From the NCBI GenBank assembly GCA_965657085.1, contig CBFHND010000005.1:1-64000 (forward strand): a stretch of 64,000 nt of DNA, written 5' to 3'. The stretch comes from CBFHND01 sp965657085 (GTDB lineage Bacteria > Pseudomonadota > Alphaproteobacteria > Rhodobacterales > Rhodobacteraceae). How positions within the stretch are numbered: the first letter of the stretch is position 1; each line of letters opens with the position of its first letter. The translations under genes and the position numbers were made by a program. Shown here in pieces: positions 44,292 through 53,220 of the stretch. Below the pieces are notes generated by a model that was not told the DNA's origin, searched no databases, and saw nothing but the letters and a program-made list of their open reading frames with translations.

Positions 44292-44368
44292 TGGCGACCC
44301 CGGCAGGATTCGAACCTGCAACCTGCCCCTTAGGAGGGGGCTGCTCTATCCAGTTGAGCCACGGGGCC
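44292..44368 (-). tRNA. tRNA-Arg (anticodon CCT)
   Basis: A 77-nt cloverleaf on the minus strand: acceptor GGCCCCG/CGGGGTC (one G-T pair), discriminator G, encoded CCA, anticodon stem GCCCC/GGGGC with loop CTCCTAA giving CCT, and T-loop TTCGAAT. The 3' end faces the element remnant. Confidence 0.97.
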
Positions 44369-44476
44369 GCGCGGGGGTACGGTTACCGGGTTCCACAGCA
44401 ATTGTCATCCGTGATCCCGCGGCCTTGATCATCGGGGCGCGCTTGGGCTAACTGAACCGAATGAATAAACAGGAAT

Positions 44477-45517
44477 ATGATCTTGGCTGACCGGTCCCAG
44501 CGCCCGCTGACCTTGCGCGACGTGTCCGAGGCATCGGGCGTGTCGGAAATGACGGTAAGTCGCGTGTTGCGGGGGCGTGGGGACGTGTCCGATGCCACCC
44601 GCAAGAAAGTTCTCGAAGCGGCCAAAACGCTGGGTTACGTACCCAACCAGATCGCGGGATCGCTGGCCTCGCAGCGGGTGAACCTGGTGGCGGTCATCAT
44701 TCCATCGCTGTCCAACATGGTCTTTCCCGAGGTTCTGAACGGCATCAATCAGGTGTTGGACGAAACGCCGCTTCAGGCTGTCGTCGGCGTCACTGATTAC
44801 CTTCCCGAAAAGGAAGAGCGGGTTCTTTATGAGATGCTGTCGTGGCGGCCCTCCGGCGTGATTATCGCAGGGCTGGAGCATTCGGACGCCGCGCGGGCGA
44901 TGTTGCGCAATGCGGGCATTCCGGTGGTCGAGATCATGGACACGGACGGGCGCTGCGTGGATTCGATGGTGGGCATATCGCATCGCCGCGCCGGGGCTGA
45001 AATGGCCCGCGCGATCCTTAAGCAAGGCTATGAGCACATCGGGTTCATGGGTACGAAGATGCCGCTGGATCACCGGGCCCGAAAACGGTTCGAAGGGTTC
45101 ACCGAAGGGTTGGCCAAGGCGGGGGTCGAAATCGAGGACCGCGAATTCTATTCAGGTGGGTCGGCGCTGGCCAAGGGCCGTGAAATGACCAAGGCGATGC
45201 TGGAGCGTAGCCCGGACCTCGACTTTCTGTACTATTCGAACGACATGATCGGAGCGGGTGGCCTGCTGTACCTGCTGGATCAAGGCATCGACGTGCCGGG
45301 GCAAGTCGGGCTGGCCGGGTTCAACGGGGTGGAATTGCTGCAAGGTTTGCCGCGACACCTGGCAACGATGGACGCCTGTCGCCTCGAAATTGGCCGTGCT
45401 GCAGCCGAGATCATTCGCGACTACAGTACCGGCGATGGTGATGCCGAACCACAACAACGCACGTTGACGCCCACCATCAGCTACGGTGATACGCTGCGCC
45501 GAAACCGGCGCGCGTGA
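44477..45517 (+). CDS. LacI-family transcriptional regulator
   Basis: 346 aa. The N-terminal helix-turn-helix is at residues 11-35 (LRDVSEASGVSEMTVSRVLRG) with a hinge helix after it, then a periplasmic-binding-type effector domain from about 65. The sequence resembles GntR-type LacI regulators, which respond to gluconate or related sugar acids, but the ligand is inferred only. No sugar genes adjoin; the stop overlaps the start of the YcaQ-like gene (GTGA), so the two are co-translated. Confidence 0.92.
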   Translation: MILADRSQRPLTLRDVSEASGVSEMTVSRVLRGRGDVSDATRKKVLEAAKTLGYVPNQIAGSLASQRVNLVAVIIPSLSNMVFPEVLNGINQVLDETPLQAVVGVTDYLPEKEERVLYEMLSWRPSGVIIAGLEHSDAARAMLRNAGIPVVEIMDTDGRCVDSMVGISHRRAGAEMARAILKQGYEHIGFMGTKMPLDHRARKRFEGFTEGLAKAGVEIEDREFYSGGSALAKGREMTKAMLERSPDLDFLYYSNDMIGAGGLLYLLDQGIDVPGQVGLAGFNGVELLQGLPRHLATMDACRLEIGRAAAEIIRDYSTGDGDAEPQQRTLTPTISYGDTLRRNRRA

Positions 45518-46722
45518 ACAAATACGTCCTGTCCAACAGCGCGGCGCGGCGCGTGTTTCTGGACCGTCACGCCTTGCACGAAATGCCACAAGGCGAAGCG
45601 CGTGGGCAATCGCTTCTGGACCTGATCGACAGGCTTGGTTTTGTTCAGTTGGACAGTATCAATACCGTGGCGCGCGCCCACGATCTGATCCTGTTTTCGC
45701 GGCGTCCCGCCTATCGGCCCAAGGCTCTGAAATCCCTGTACGAAAAGGATCGCGGTTTATTCGAACACTGGACGCACGATGCCGCAACAATCCCGATGCG
45801 GTTCTATCCGCAGTGGCATCTGCGCCGTAAGCGGGACGCCGAACGGTTGAAATCGAGGTGGCGCAACTGGCGGCGCGATGGGTTTGAACAGCAGTTTCAA
45901 ACCGTTCTCGACCACATTCGCGATAATGGCCCCTGCGGGTCGTCAGACGTGGGCAAGGACGAGCGCAAGGGCTCGGGCGGTTGGTGGGACTGGCATCCGT
46001 CCAAGACTGCGCTCGAATATCTTTGGCGCTCCGGCGCTTTGACCGTCACGGGACGCGAGGGATTTCAGAAACGGTACGACCTGACCGAACGCGTGATCGA
46101 TGAAGGTTTGGCCGGGGTGCAGCCAGATTTGGAGGCCACAATTGACTGGTGCTGCAATCAGGCCCTTGATCGCCTTGGATTTGCAACGCACGGCGAATTG
46201 GCGGCCTTCTGGGATCACATCAGCCCGGCGGAGGCCAAGGCTTGGGTTGACCGCGCCTTGGCGGCTGGAGAGATCATGCCGATTGAAATCGAAGGTGCGG
46301 ATGGCAGTCTTCGAGCCTCCTACGCACGGCCTGACCTGCCGGAAAATCCGGCGATTTCCGTGCCGCCCACGTCGCGGCTGCGCATTCTCAGCCCCTTTGA
46401 TCCCGCCTTGCGAGACCGCAAAAGGGCCGAGCGTCTGTTCGGCTTCTACTACCGGATCGAGGTTTTTGTGCCGGAGCCGAAACGGAACTATGGCTACTAT
46501 GTCTTTCCCATCCTCGAAGGTGACCGTTTGGTGGGCCGCATCGACGCGAAGGCGTTCCGGTCGCAGGACGAATTGGTTGTTCGAGCGCTTTGGCCGGAGC
46601 GTGGAGTCCGCTGGGGCAAAGGGAGGCAACAGGCTTTGGAAAGCGAATTGAACCGCATCATCCGGCTTGCCGGAGTCAGCACGTTCCGGTTCGAGGATGA
46701 ATGGATGCGCGCGCCGAAGTAG
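45514..46722 (+). CDS. YcaQ/AlkZ-like winged-helix DNA glycosylase family protein
   Basis: 402 aa of the HTH_42 family, known from AlkZ and E. coli YcaQ, glycosylases that unhook interstrand DNA crosslinks. The catalytic region GFVQLDSI (Gln-Leu-Asp) is at about residues 42-49 and the three tandem winged-helix units fill the rest, with the SPFDPALRDRKRAERLFGFYYRIE block at about 290-315. GTG at 45514 overlaps the LacI stop. Activity on crosslinks is inferred from the family. Confidence 0.85.
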   Translation: MNKYVLSNSAARRVFLDRHALHEMPQGEARGQSLLDLIDRLGFVQLDSINTVARAHDLILFSRRPAYRPKALKSLYEKDRGLFEHWTHDAATIPMRFYPQWHLRRKRDAERLKSRWRNWRRDGFEQQFQTVLDHIRDNGPCGSSDVGKDERKGSGGWWDWHPSKTALEYLWRSGALTVTGREGFQKRYDLTERVIDEGLAGVQPDLEATIDWCCNQALDRLGFATHGELAAFWDHISPAEAKAWVDRALAAGEIMPIEIEGADGSLRASYARPDLPENPAISVPPTSRLRILSPFDPALRDRKRAERLFGFYYRIEVFVPEPKRNYGYYVFPILEGDRLVGRIDAKAFRSQDELVVRALWPERGVRWGKGRQQALESELNRIIRLAGVSTFRFEDEWMRAPK

Positions 46723-46773
46723 GCCCAATCGTTGGGCATTGCGCCGGGCTGGCAATTCTTTAGGTTGCGAAAA

Positions 46774-47529
46774 ATGAAGGATCAATTCCCAGACACTGAC
46801 TATCCTGTGGTGCGCACGGTTGGATTGTCCGGTGTGCTGGTCACCTTTTCCGAAACGCTGAATGAAGATGCAAACCGGGCCGCACTTGCCTTTCGGGCCG
46901 CAGTTGATGCGGCGGGTTGGGATTGGATCGAGGAAAGCGCGACATCTCTGGTCTCTGCCTTCTTTCGCACAGATCTGTCGCAACATTCAGCCGCGCAAAT
47001 CCGGGCCGACCTGCAAGACATGCTGACAATACGTGACTGGGCTGCGGCACCGTTGCCCGAAGGGCGCACGCTGTGGCACATCCCGGCGGTCTTTGGTGGT
47101 CCACACGCCCCGCAATTCGAAGACGCGGCAGCGGCCGCAGGTCTGGACCCAGACACAGCTTTGCAGGAAATCACCCAGACGCGGCTGCGGGTTTTGACCA
47201 TTGGTTTTGCGCCGGGGCAGCCCTATCTGGGGACTTTGGGAAGCCATTGGGACGTCCCGCGCCTGACGGAGCTTAGCCCGAATGTTCCCCAAGGGGCGCT
47301 TGTCGCCGCCGTGCGCCAGATTTGCCTGTTTTCCAACGACACACCCACTGGATGGCGACATGTGGGGCAAACCGCGTTCCGCACATTTCGCCCATGGTCG
47401 GACACGCCATTTCCCTTGTCGCCCGGAGACGAGTTGCTGTTTCATGCAATCAGCGACGCGGAATACGAAAGCATCACCCGCGCCAACGAAGATGGCAGCG
47501 GCGGTGCAACGTCCGACGTTTTGACATGA
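46774..47529 (+). CDS. pxpB: 5-oxoprolinase subunit B (KipI family)
   Basis: One of three subunits of the bacterial ATP-dependent 5-oxoprolinase, which returns 5-oxo-L-proline to glutamate. 251 aa from ATG 46774, with the KipI blocks GFAPGQPYLG and a cyclophilin-like core. A longer frame begins at 46732 without a better site. It is followed by pxpC with an ATGA overlap, then pxpA, the usual order of a PxpBCA operon. Confidence 0.92.
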   Translation: MKDQFPDTDYPVVRTVGLSGVLVTFSETLNEDANRAALAFRAAVDAAGWDWIEESATSLVSAFFRTDLSQHSAAQIRADLQDMLTIRDWAAAPLPEGRTLWHIPAVFGGPHAPQFEDAAAAAGLDPDTALQEITQTRLRVLTIGFAPGQPYLGTLGSHWDVPRLTELSPNVPQGALVAAVRQICLFSNDTPTGWRHVGQTAFRTFRPWSDTPFPLSPGDELLFHAISDAEYESITRANEDGSGGATSDVLT

Positions 47530-48557
47530 CCCGCGCGCTCAAAGTGCTCAGCATCGGCCCAGCGGCCGCGGTGCAGGATTTGGGCAGACCCGGCTTTATC
47601 GCCAAAGGACTGACACGGGGCGGGGCGACCGACACGCTGGCCGTTCACGAAGGCGCGGCCCTTTTGCGTCAGGACCCAGCTTTGGCGGTTCTGGAAATTG
47701 CGAGCATAGGCGGCGTGTTCGAGGCCAGCGAAGACATCCGTGTCGCCATGACCGGGGCCGACCTGACCGCGCGCATCGACGACACAGCCGTCGCCTGGAA
47801 CGCTGTGCATCTGCTGCAGGCCGGTCAAACGCTAAGCCTTGGTGCCGCGCGAACCGGCAGCTATGCGTATTTGCACGTGGGCGGGGGTTTTGACACGCCT
47901 CTGCAAATGGGCGCGCGGGGCAGCCACCTGTCTGCGGGTTTGGGCCGATTGGTTGCAAGCGCCGATCACCTGCCCGTCGGGCCGGATGCCAGCACCCGCA
48001 CCGGACTATTTCTGCCGACAGACGCCCGGTTCTCGGGCGGCACGGTCCGTATTGTCCCAAGCGTCCAAACCGATCGCTTCACGGAAAACGAACGCGCCCG
48101 CTTTTGCGACACGGCCTTTCTTCGTGACCCGCGTGCCAACCGTCAAGGCGTGCGGATGCAACATGAAGGCGCAGGATTTGCCGCCGAAGGCGCGCGGTCC
48201 ATCGTGTCCGAGGTCATCGTGCAAGGCGACATTCAGATCACCGGTGATGGCACCCCCTTCGTCCTGATGTGCGAAAGCCAGACCACGGGCGGCTACCCGC
48301 GTATCGGCACGGTGATACCCGCCGATCTGCCACGCGTAGCCCAAGCCCCTGCGGGGGCCGAAATCCGGTTCAAGTTCATCACACTGGAAGAAGCGATTGC
48401 CGCCCAGACCAGTTTCGTCAAATCAGTCTCGGACCTGCGCAAGCGGGTCGTGCCACTTCTGCGCGACGTGCATGACATGGCTGATCTGATGACCTATCAA
48501 TTGATCAGCGGCGCGGTTTCTGCCGATGCTGACCCTTTCGACAACGAAGGACCCTGA
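47526..48557 (+). CDS. pxpC: 5-oxoprolinase subunit C (biotin-dependent carboxyltransferase/AHS2 family)
   Basis: The second catalytic subunit, 343 aa, of the KipA/AHS2 fold. Visible blocks include GPAAAVQDLGRPGF at the start, LGRxGATD-like RGGATDTLAV, and the C-terminal GGYPRIGTVIPADL. The start at 47526 is fixed by the ATGA overlap with pxpB; the open frame runs 204 bp earlier inside pxpB. Works with PxpA and PxpB to couple ATP hydrolysis to lactam opening. Confidence 0.92.
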   Translation: MTRALKVLSIGPAAAVQDLGRPGFIAKGLTRGGATDTLAVHEGAALLRQDPALAVLEIASIGGVFEASEDIRVAMTGADLTARIDDTAVAWNAVHLLQAGQTLSLGAARTGSYAYLHVGGGFDTPLQMGARGSHLSAGLGRLVASADHLPVGPDASTRTGLFLPTDARFSGGTVRIVPSVQTDRFTENERARFCDTAFLRDPRANRQGVRMQHEGAGFAAEGARSIVSEVIVQGDIQITGDGTPFVLMCESQTTGGYPRIGTVIPADLPRVAQAPAGAEIRFKFITLEEAIAAQTSFVKSVSDLRKRVVPLLRDVHDMADLMTYQLISGAVSADADPFDNEGP

Positions 48558-48559
48558 CC

Positions 48560-49327
48560 ATGCAAGTCGATATCAACGCCGATATGGGCGAAAGCTTTGG
48601 CCCATGGAAAATGGGCGACGACGACAGCCTTTTGAAAACGGTGACATCTGCCAACATCGCCTGTGGGGCACACGCCGGGGACCCCGATGTGATGGCGCAC
48701 ACGATGTCCACGGCATTGCAAAACAGCGTGGGCATCGGCGCGCATCCGGGATTTGCAGATATTCAAGGGTTCGGGCGCCGCCGGATCGCCATGTCGATTG
48801 CTTCGCTTCAAAACTCGATCCGGTGTCAGGTTGGCGCCTCCAAGGGCTTGGCAGCCGCACTTGGTGCGACGGTCCGACACGTCAAACTGCACGGTGCCTT
48901 GGGCAACATGACGTCAGAGGACAAAGACATGGCCCGGGCCTGCTTTGAAGCGGCCCTTTCAGTCGATCCCGACCTTATCGTCATGGTGCTGGCGGCCACA
49001 GCACAGGAACGTGCCGCGCGCGCGCTGGGATGTCGTTTTGCCTGCGAGATTTTTGCCGACCGCGCATATAACGACGACGCCACACTTGTTGATCGCAGCA
49101 AGCCCGGTGCGGTCATCCATGACGCCAAACTGGCCGGGCAGCGGATGGTGGATATGGTCAAGGCCCAAGCGATCATCACGGACAGCGGCAAACATATCGA
49201 GACCCCGATCGACAGCATCTGCTGTCACGGCGACACGCCCGAAGCCGTCGATATCGCCGCCTCTGTGCGCCGCGATCTTGAAGCGGCTGGCATTGCCGTC
49301 GCAACCTTTCCCGGCCGCAGTGCCTGA
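48560..49327 (+). CDS. pxpA: 5-oxoprolinase subunit A (LamB/YcsF family)
   Basis: 255 aa LamB/YcsF protein, third subunit of 5-oxoprolinase. The family N-terminus DINADMGESFGPW, the CGAHAGDP block with its His, and the VKLHGAL and CHGDTPEAV segments are all present. Begins 2 bp after pxpC. Together the three remove 5-oxoproline, a by-product formed spontaneously from glutamine or glutamate. Confidence 0.94.
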   Translation: MQVDINADMGESFGPWKMGDDDSLLKTVTSANIACGAHAGDPDVMAHTMSTALQNSVGIGAHPGFADIQGFGRRRIAMSIASLQNSIRCQVGASKGLAAALGATVRHVKLHGALGNMTSEDKDMARACFEAALSVDPDLIVMVLAATAQERAARALGCRFACEIFADRAYNDDATLVDRSKPGAVIHDAKLAGQRMVDMVKAQAIITDSGKHIETPIDSICCHGDTPEAVDIAASVRRDLEAAGIAVATFPGRSA

Positions 49328-49346
49328 TGATCGCAGAGGGCAGAAG

Positions 49347-49748
49347 ATGAAACCGCTCAAGATATCCTCTGCCCAGATGGTCGCCAATGCCCGCGCCCGC
49401 ATTCGCGAGATCGAAACGCCTGACCTGATTGCCATGCTGGACGACGAAGATGTTGTTGTTGTCGATATCCGCGACGTGCGTGAACGGCAGCGCAGCGGCT
49501 TCATCCCCGGCTCTGTCCATGCGCCGCGCGGGATGGTGGAATTCTGGGTCGATCCCGACAGCCCCTATTTCAAAGAGGTGTTCGGGCAGGACAAGGTTTT
49601 CGTGTTTCATTGCGCCAGCGGTTGGCGTTCTGCGCTGACCGTGGCCACCCTGCAGGACATGGGGTTCGAAGCGGCCCACTTGCGCGAAGGCTTTTCCACC
49701 TGGAAAGAGCAAGGCGGCCCCGTCGCCTTTCCCGACCCGAAAACCTGA
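49347..49748 (+). CDS. Rhodanese-like domain protein
   Basis: A single-domain rhodanese, 133 aa. The active-site loop is HCASGWRSA with the sulfur-carrying Cys at about residue 91 and an Arg inside the loop; the N-terminal VVVDIRDVRERQRSGFIPGSVHA block is typical. It probably transfers sulfane sulfur or cyanide-reactive thiosulfate sulfur; the acceptor is unknown. Starts 19 bp after pxpA, on the same strand, so may belong to the operon without a known functional link. Confidence 0.88.
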   Translation: MKPLKISSAQMVANARARIREIETPDLIAMLDDEDVVVVDIRDVRERQRSGFIPGSVHAPRGMVEFWVDPDSPYFKEVFGQDKVFVFHCASGWRSALTVATLQDMGFEAAHLREGFSTWKEQGGPVAFPDPKT

Positions 49749-49803
49749 CGTCTCGCACCGGAACAGCGCGACACTGTCCCTGCCCGCGATCAAGTTCCGA
49801 GCT

Positions 49804-50406
49804 TTAGAAGCTCAGCGTGCCGGACAAGCGGGTCAGCGCTTTCTTGCGCGTGGATTTGGAGTAGGGAACGTTATCGCCGCCCACCAGATTAAAGCTCAGT
49901 TTGGTCAGTTTCGCACCTTCGGTTTTCTTCAAAGGGCCGGGATCATCCACCGGAACAAACCGCAGGGCCCCGCCCATGGTTGCCGTGTCGTGCCGGGTGG
50001 TCTTGCCCTTGGGACGTGCAACATCACAGGCGGTCGCAATGGTCTGCAGCAGTTCGCCGCACAGGGCGATCAGATGCGCAGGAGCACGCGCCGCGACAAA
50101 GACGTCTTGATAGATTGGCTCGGGCGACGCCTCGCCAGCCATCAGGATCGCGGCGAAAGGTTGGCGTGTCTCAACGCTTACATAGCGGCCATCGGCCAGA
50201 TAGGCGGTGTTGAAGGTATCCTTCATTTCGGCGGATGCATTCCACCAACGCACCGGTGCCGGGCCTTTCGACAGCTTCGACAATTCCTGGAAATCGCCGT
50301 TCGCACTGGCTTGGGTCGCGGCGGTGATCTTGGTACCCCAGATCAGGGCAGGAATTTCCCATCCCAAGAAGATCATGGCGCAGATGATGAGGATATATTT
50401 ATTCAT
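49804..50406 (-). CDS. Hypothetical protein with N-terminal membrane anchor (200 aa)
   Basis: Not recognised. An N-terminal hydrophobic stretch (residues 4-23) could be a signal anchor or secretion signal; the remainder is soluble and ends with a Ser-Lys rich tail. No catalytic motif seen. The start overlaps the stop of the 126-residue gene upstream (ATGA), so both are coupled. The pair lies between the rhodanese (convergent) and tRNA-Lys. Confidence 0.7.
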   Translation of the reverse strand: MNKYILIICAMIFLGWEIPALIWGTKITAATQASANGDFQELSKLSKGPAPVRWWNASAEMKDTFNTAYLADGRYVSVETRQPFAAILMAGEASPEPIYQDVFVAARAPAHLIALCGELLQTIATACDVARPKGKTTRHDTATMGGALRFVPVDDPGPLKKTEGAKLTKLSFNLVGGDNVPYSKSTRKKALTRLSGTLSF

Positions 50407-50783
50407 TGCCGAACCACCTTCACAGCCGCCGGTTTCAGGCGTGCCAGATCGCCCCCCACAGCGGCCCGCATCAGATCGTCATGCATGGCAAGCAATTGCG
50501 TCGCGCCAAAGGCAATGAAATCATTCTCTGCCATGTGGATCGTTCGGTGTGCCACCGGCGTGTAGGGAACGGGGACGGCGGGCAACGGCCCAGACAGGAC
50601 ATGTGCGGCCCGCAGACGCCCGCGGGCCACGCGGTCCGTTTCCACCGCTTTTGGGCTGGCACGAAGGTGGCGGCGGAGTTTGCCCGCCGCTTCCACCTCC
50701 TTGCGGGCGATTGATGCACGTAAGGCTGTCCTGAAACCTGTCCTGCTGACCCATATTGGTCGCTGCGTACCGTTGATCGTCAA
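50403..50783 (-). CDS. Hypothetical protein (126 aa), upstream partner of the membrane-anchored protein
   Basis: Not recognised. Begins with TTG at 50783 without a strong ribosome site, is rich in Arg and Ala, and ends in the ATGA overlap with the next gene, the main argument that it is translated. The C-terminal half (AENDFIAFGATQLLAMHDDLM and following) looks more protein-like than the N-terminal half. The N-terminus may be wrong, or the gene may be a fragment. Confidence 0.4.
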   Translation of the reverse strand: MTINGTQRPIWVSRTGFRTALRASIARKEVEAAGKLRRHLRASPKAVETDRVARGRLRAAHVLSGPLPAVPVPYTPVAHRTIHMAENDFIAFGATQLLAMHDDLMRAAVGGDLARLKPAAVKVVRQ

Positions 50784-50929
50784 TCTTCACGGGAATTTCG
50801 CAAGGTAATCAGGCAACAGTATCGCTAACTCAAGAATGGACTCTGGCAAAGAGCGACTACCGACATACCTCCCGATCCAAGACCAATAGCCCTGTGCAGA
50901 CTGAAAACCTTGTGTTTCAGGAGGTTCAG

Positions 50930-51005
50930 TGGTGAGCCGTGCAGGGATCGAACCTGCGACCCACTGATTAAAAGTCAGTTGCTCTACCAACTGAGCTAAC
51001 GGCCC
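50930..51005 (-). tRNA. tRNA-Lys (anticodon TTT)
   Basis: A 76-nt cloverleaf on the minus strand with acceptor GGGCCGT/ACGGCTC (one G-T pair), encoded CCA, anticodon stem ACTGA/TCAGT with loop CTTTTAA, giving TTT, and T-loop TTCGATC. Confidence 0.97.
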
Positions 51006-51101
51006 ACTAGCGGCGTAACTAGAAAGACTCAGGGCAAGGGTCAAGCCCTTAAACTCAACTTTATCCGCGACATACTGGATTCATTTCGGGCACAGGGTTA
51101 T

Positions 51102-51944
51102 ATGCGCCGAATGGTTGGAAATTCCGGCATATCCTGGCCCTTCATGAAGATGCATGGCCTTGGCAACGACTTTGTCGTTGTAGACGCGCGCGCGCAGGCC
51201 ATAGGCCTGTCCGAGGCTTTGATATGTGCCTTGGCGGATCGGCACCGTGGCGTCGGCTTTGATCAGTTGGCTGTCATCATGAACGGCGCTGGCGACGCCC
51301 ACCTGACGTTTTACAATGCGGACGGTTCGACATCAGCCGCCTGCGGGAATGCAACCCGCTGCATCGCGCGTCATCTGATGGAGGAAACCGGGTCAACCGC
51401 TTTGACCCTGACGACCGATCGTGGCGCGCTGGAAGCCAGAGATCCGGGCAACGGCATGACCGCAGTGAACATGGGCCAGCCACAATTGAATTGGGATGAA
51501 GTCCCACTGGTCCGCGAAATGGACACGCTTGAACTGCCGATTGATGGTGCACCAACGGCCACAGGCATGGGCAACCCGCATTGCACCTTTTTTGTCCCTG
51601 ATGTGGGCGCGGTCGACCTGGAACGTCGCGGGCCCGAAATCGAGCATCACCCGCTTTACCCTGAACGCACAAATGTTCAGTTCGCGCAGGTAACAGGACC
51701 GGATCGCATTCGCATGCGGGTCTGGGAACGCGGTGTGGGTGTCACGCTGGCATCCGGGTCTTCCTCGTGCGCGGTTGCGGTGTCTGCGGCGCGCAGGGGT
51801 CTGACGGGTCGCGCGGTGACGATTGATCTGGACGGTGGAACGCTGCAAGTGGATTGGCGTGACGACGGCGTCTGGATGACCGGGCCAACTGCACATGTGT
51901 TCACCGGAACACTGACCAAAAGCTTTTTGGACAGCATCGCATGA
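51102..51944 (+). CDS. dapF: Diaminopimelate epimerase, with Ser at one catalytic Cys position
   Basis: Interconverts LL- and meso-diaminopimelate for lysine and peptidoglycan synthesis, 280 aa, the usual size. Fold blocks MHGLGNDF, the first catalytic site ACGNATRC (Cys81) and ERGVGVTLASGSSSCAVAV are clear. In the last block the second catalytic cysteine (ACGSGAC in E. coli) is Ser218, with only Cys223 kept at the later position. If this is not a lineage norm, epimerisation would be impaired. Starts at 51102 or 51111 are both possible. The stop overlaps mtaB by ATGA, a common alphaproteobacterial pair, supporting true DapF. Confidence 0.88.
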   Translation: MRRMVGNSGISWPFMKMHGLGNDFVVVDARAQAIGLSEALICALADRHRGVGFDQLAVIMNGAGDAHLTFYNADGSTSAACGNATRCIARHLMEETGSTALTLTTDRGALEARDPGNGMTAVNMGQPQLNWDEVPLVREMDTLELPIDGAPTATGMGNPHCTFFVPDVGAVDLERRGPEIEHHPLYPERTNVQFAQVTGPDRIRMRVWERGVGVTLASGSSSCAVAVSAARRGLTGRAVTIDLDGGTLQVDWRDDGVWMTGPTAHVFTGTLTKSFLDSIA

Positions 51945-53194
51945 GTGCGCCCAAGTTCACCACGCTGGGCTGTCGGTTGAACGCCTACGAAACCGAAGCC
52001 ATGAAAGAACTGGCAGCGGATGCAGGGGTGCAGGACGCCGTGGTGGTCAATACCTGCGCCGTAACCGCCGAAGCCGTGCGCAAGGCGCGCAAGGAAATCC
52101 GCAAGTTGCGCCGGGACAACCCGAATGCGCGGCTTATAGTGACTGGTTGTGCCGCGCAGACGGAACCTGAAACCTTTGCCGCCATGGACGAGGTCGACGC
52201 GGTGATCGGCAACACGGAAAAGATGCAGCCGGACACCTGGAAAGGCCTGAGCGCCGATTTCATTGGCGAAACGGAGGCTGTTCAGGTCGACGATATCATG
52301 TCCGTCACCGAAACGGCCGGACACCTGATCGACGGGTTCGGCACGCGCAGCCGCGCGTATGTGCAGGTGCAAAACGGATGTGACCACCGCTGCACCTTCT
52401 GCATTATCCCCTATGGCCGCGGCAACTCACGGTCGGTCCCTGCGGGCGTGGTGGTCGACCAGATCAAGCGGCTGGTGGATCGCGGATACAACGAGGTCGT
52501 GCTGACCGGGGTTGACCTGACCAGCTGGGGTGCGGACCTGCCTGCCGCGCCGCGTCTTGGTGATCTGGTGCTGCGCATTCTCAAGCTGGTACCGGACCTG
52601 CCGCGCCTGCGCATCAGCTCCATCGACAGCATTGAGGTGGACGATGCGCTGATGCAAGCCATTGCGACCGAACCGCGCCTGATGCCGCATCTGCACCTCA
52701 GCTTGCAGCACGGCGACGACATGATCCTCAAACGGATGAAGCGCCGGCATCTGCGTGACGATGCAATTGCCTTTGCACAGCAGGCTCGGAAACTTCGGCC
52801 TGACATGACCTTTGGCGCGGACATCATCGCGGGCTTTCCCACGGAAACCGAAGCGATGTTCGACAACGCACTGGCGCTGGTCAAGGACTGCGATCTGACA
52901 TGGTTGCACGTGTTCCCCTATTCACCGCGCCCCGGCACACCCGCAGCACGTATGCCGCAAGTCGACGGCCGCCTGATCAAGGACCGCTCGGCGCGCCTGC
53001 GCGCGGCCGGTGATGCGCAGGTGCAGGCGCATCTGGCGGGGCAGATCGGCAAGACCCATCACATCCTGATGGAGAACCCGCACATGGGACGCACCGAACA
53101 GTTCACAGAGGTCCGCTTTGGCACCGCCCAGCGCGAAGGCCAAATCGTGACCGCCCGGATCGCGGCGACAACCGACACGCAACTGGTTGTTTAA
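51941..53194 (+). CDS. mtaB: tRNA (N(6)-L-threonylcarbamoyladenosine(37)-C(2))-methylthiotransferase
   Basis: A radical-SAM methylthiotransferase, 417 aa, that converts t6A37 to ms2t6A37 in tRNAs. The N-terminal UPF0004 domain has cysteines at about 11, 44 (VVNTCAV) and 70 (VTGCAAQ) for the second cluster; the radical SAM motif CDHRCTFC follows, with a C-terminal TRAM domain from about 345. MtaB and not MiaB is called from its length and layout. Coupled to dapF. Confidence 0.93.
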   Translation: MSAPKFTTLGCRLNAYETEAMKELAADAGVQDAVVVNTCAVTAEAVRKARKEIRKLRRDNPNARLIVTGCAAQTEPETFAAMDEVDAVIGNTEKMQPDTWKGLSADFIGETEAVQVDDIMSVTETAGHLIDGFGTRSRAYVQVQNGCDHRCTFCIIPYGRGNSRSVPAGVVVDQIKRLVDRGYNEVVLTGVDLTSWGADLPAAPRLGDLVLRILKLVPDLPRLRISSIDSIEVDDALMQAIATEPRLMPHLHLSLQHGDDMILKRMKRRHLRDDAIAFAQQARKLRPDMTFGADIIAGFPTETEAMFDNALALVKDCDLTWLHVFPYSPRPGTPAARMPQVDGRLIKDRSARLRAAGDAQVQAHLAGQIGKTHHILMENPHMGRTEQFTEVRFGTAQREGQIVTARIAATTDTQLVV

Positions 53195-53220
53195 CAGACA
53201 GATCCAGCATAGCGGACAAA

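Noticed and set aside
45943..46986. 347-codon minus-strand frame across the YcaQ-like gene
   Set aside because: Antisense shadow; no motif and no ribosome site.
50549..50734. 61-codon plus-strand frame opposite the 126-residue unknown gene
   Set aside because: Low complexity (Gly/Pro/Arg), no ribosome site, and the opposite strand has an overlap-coupled gene.
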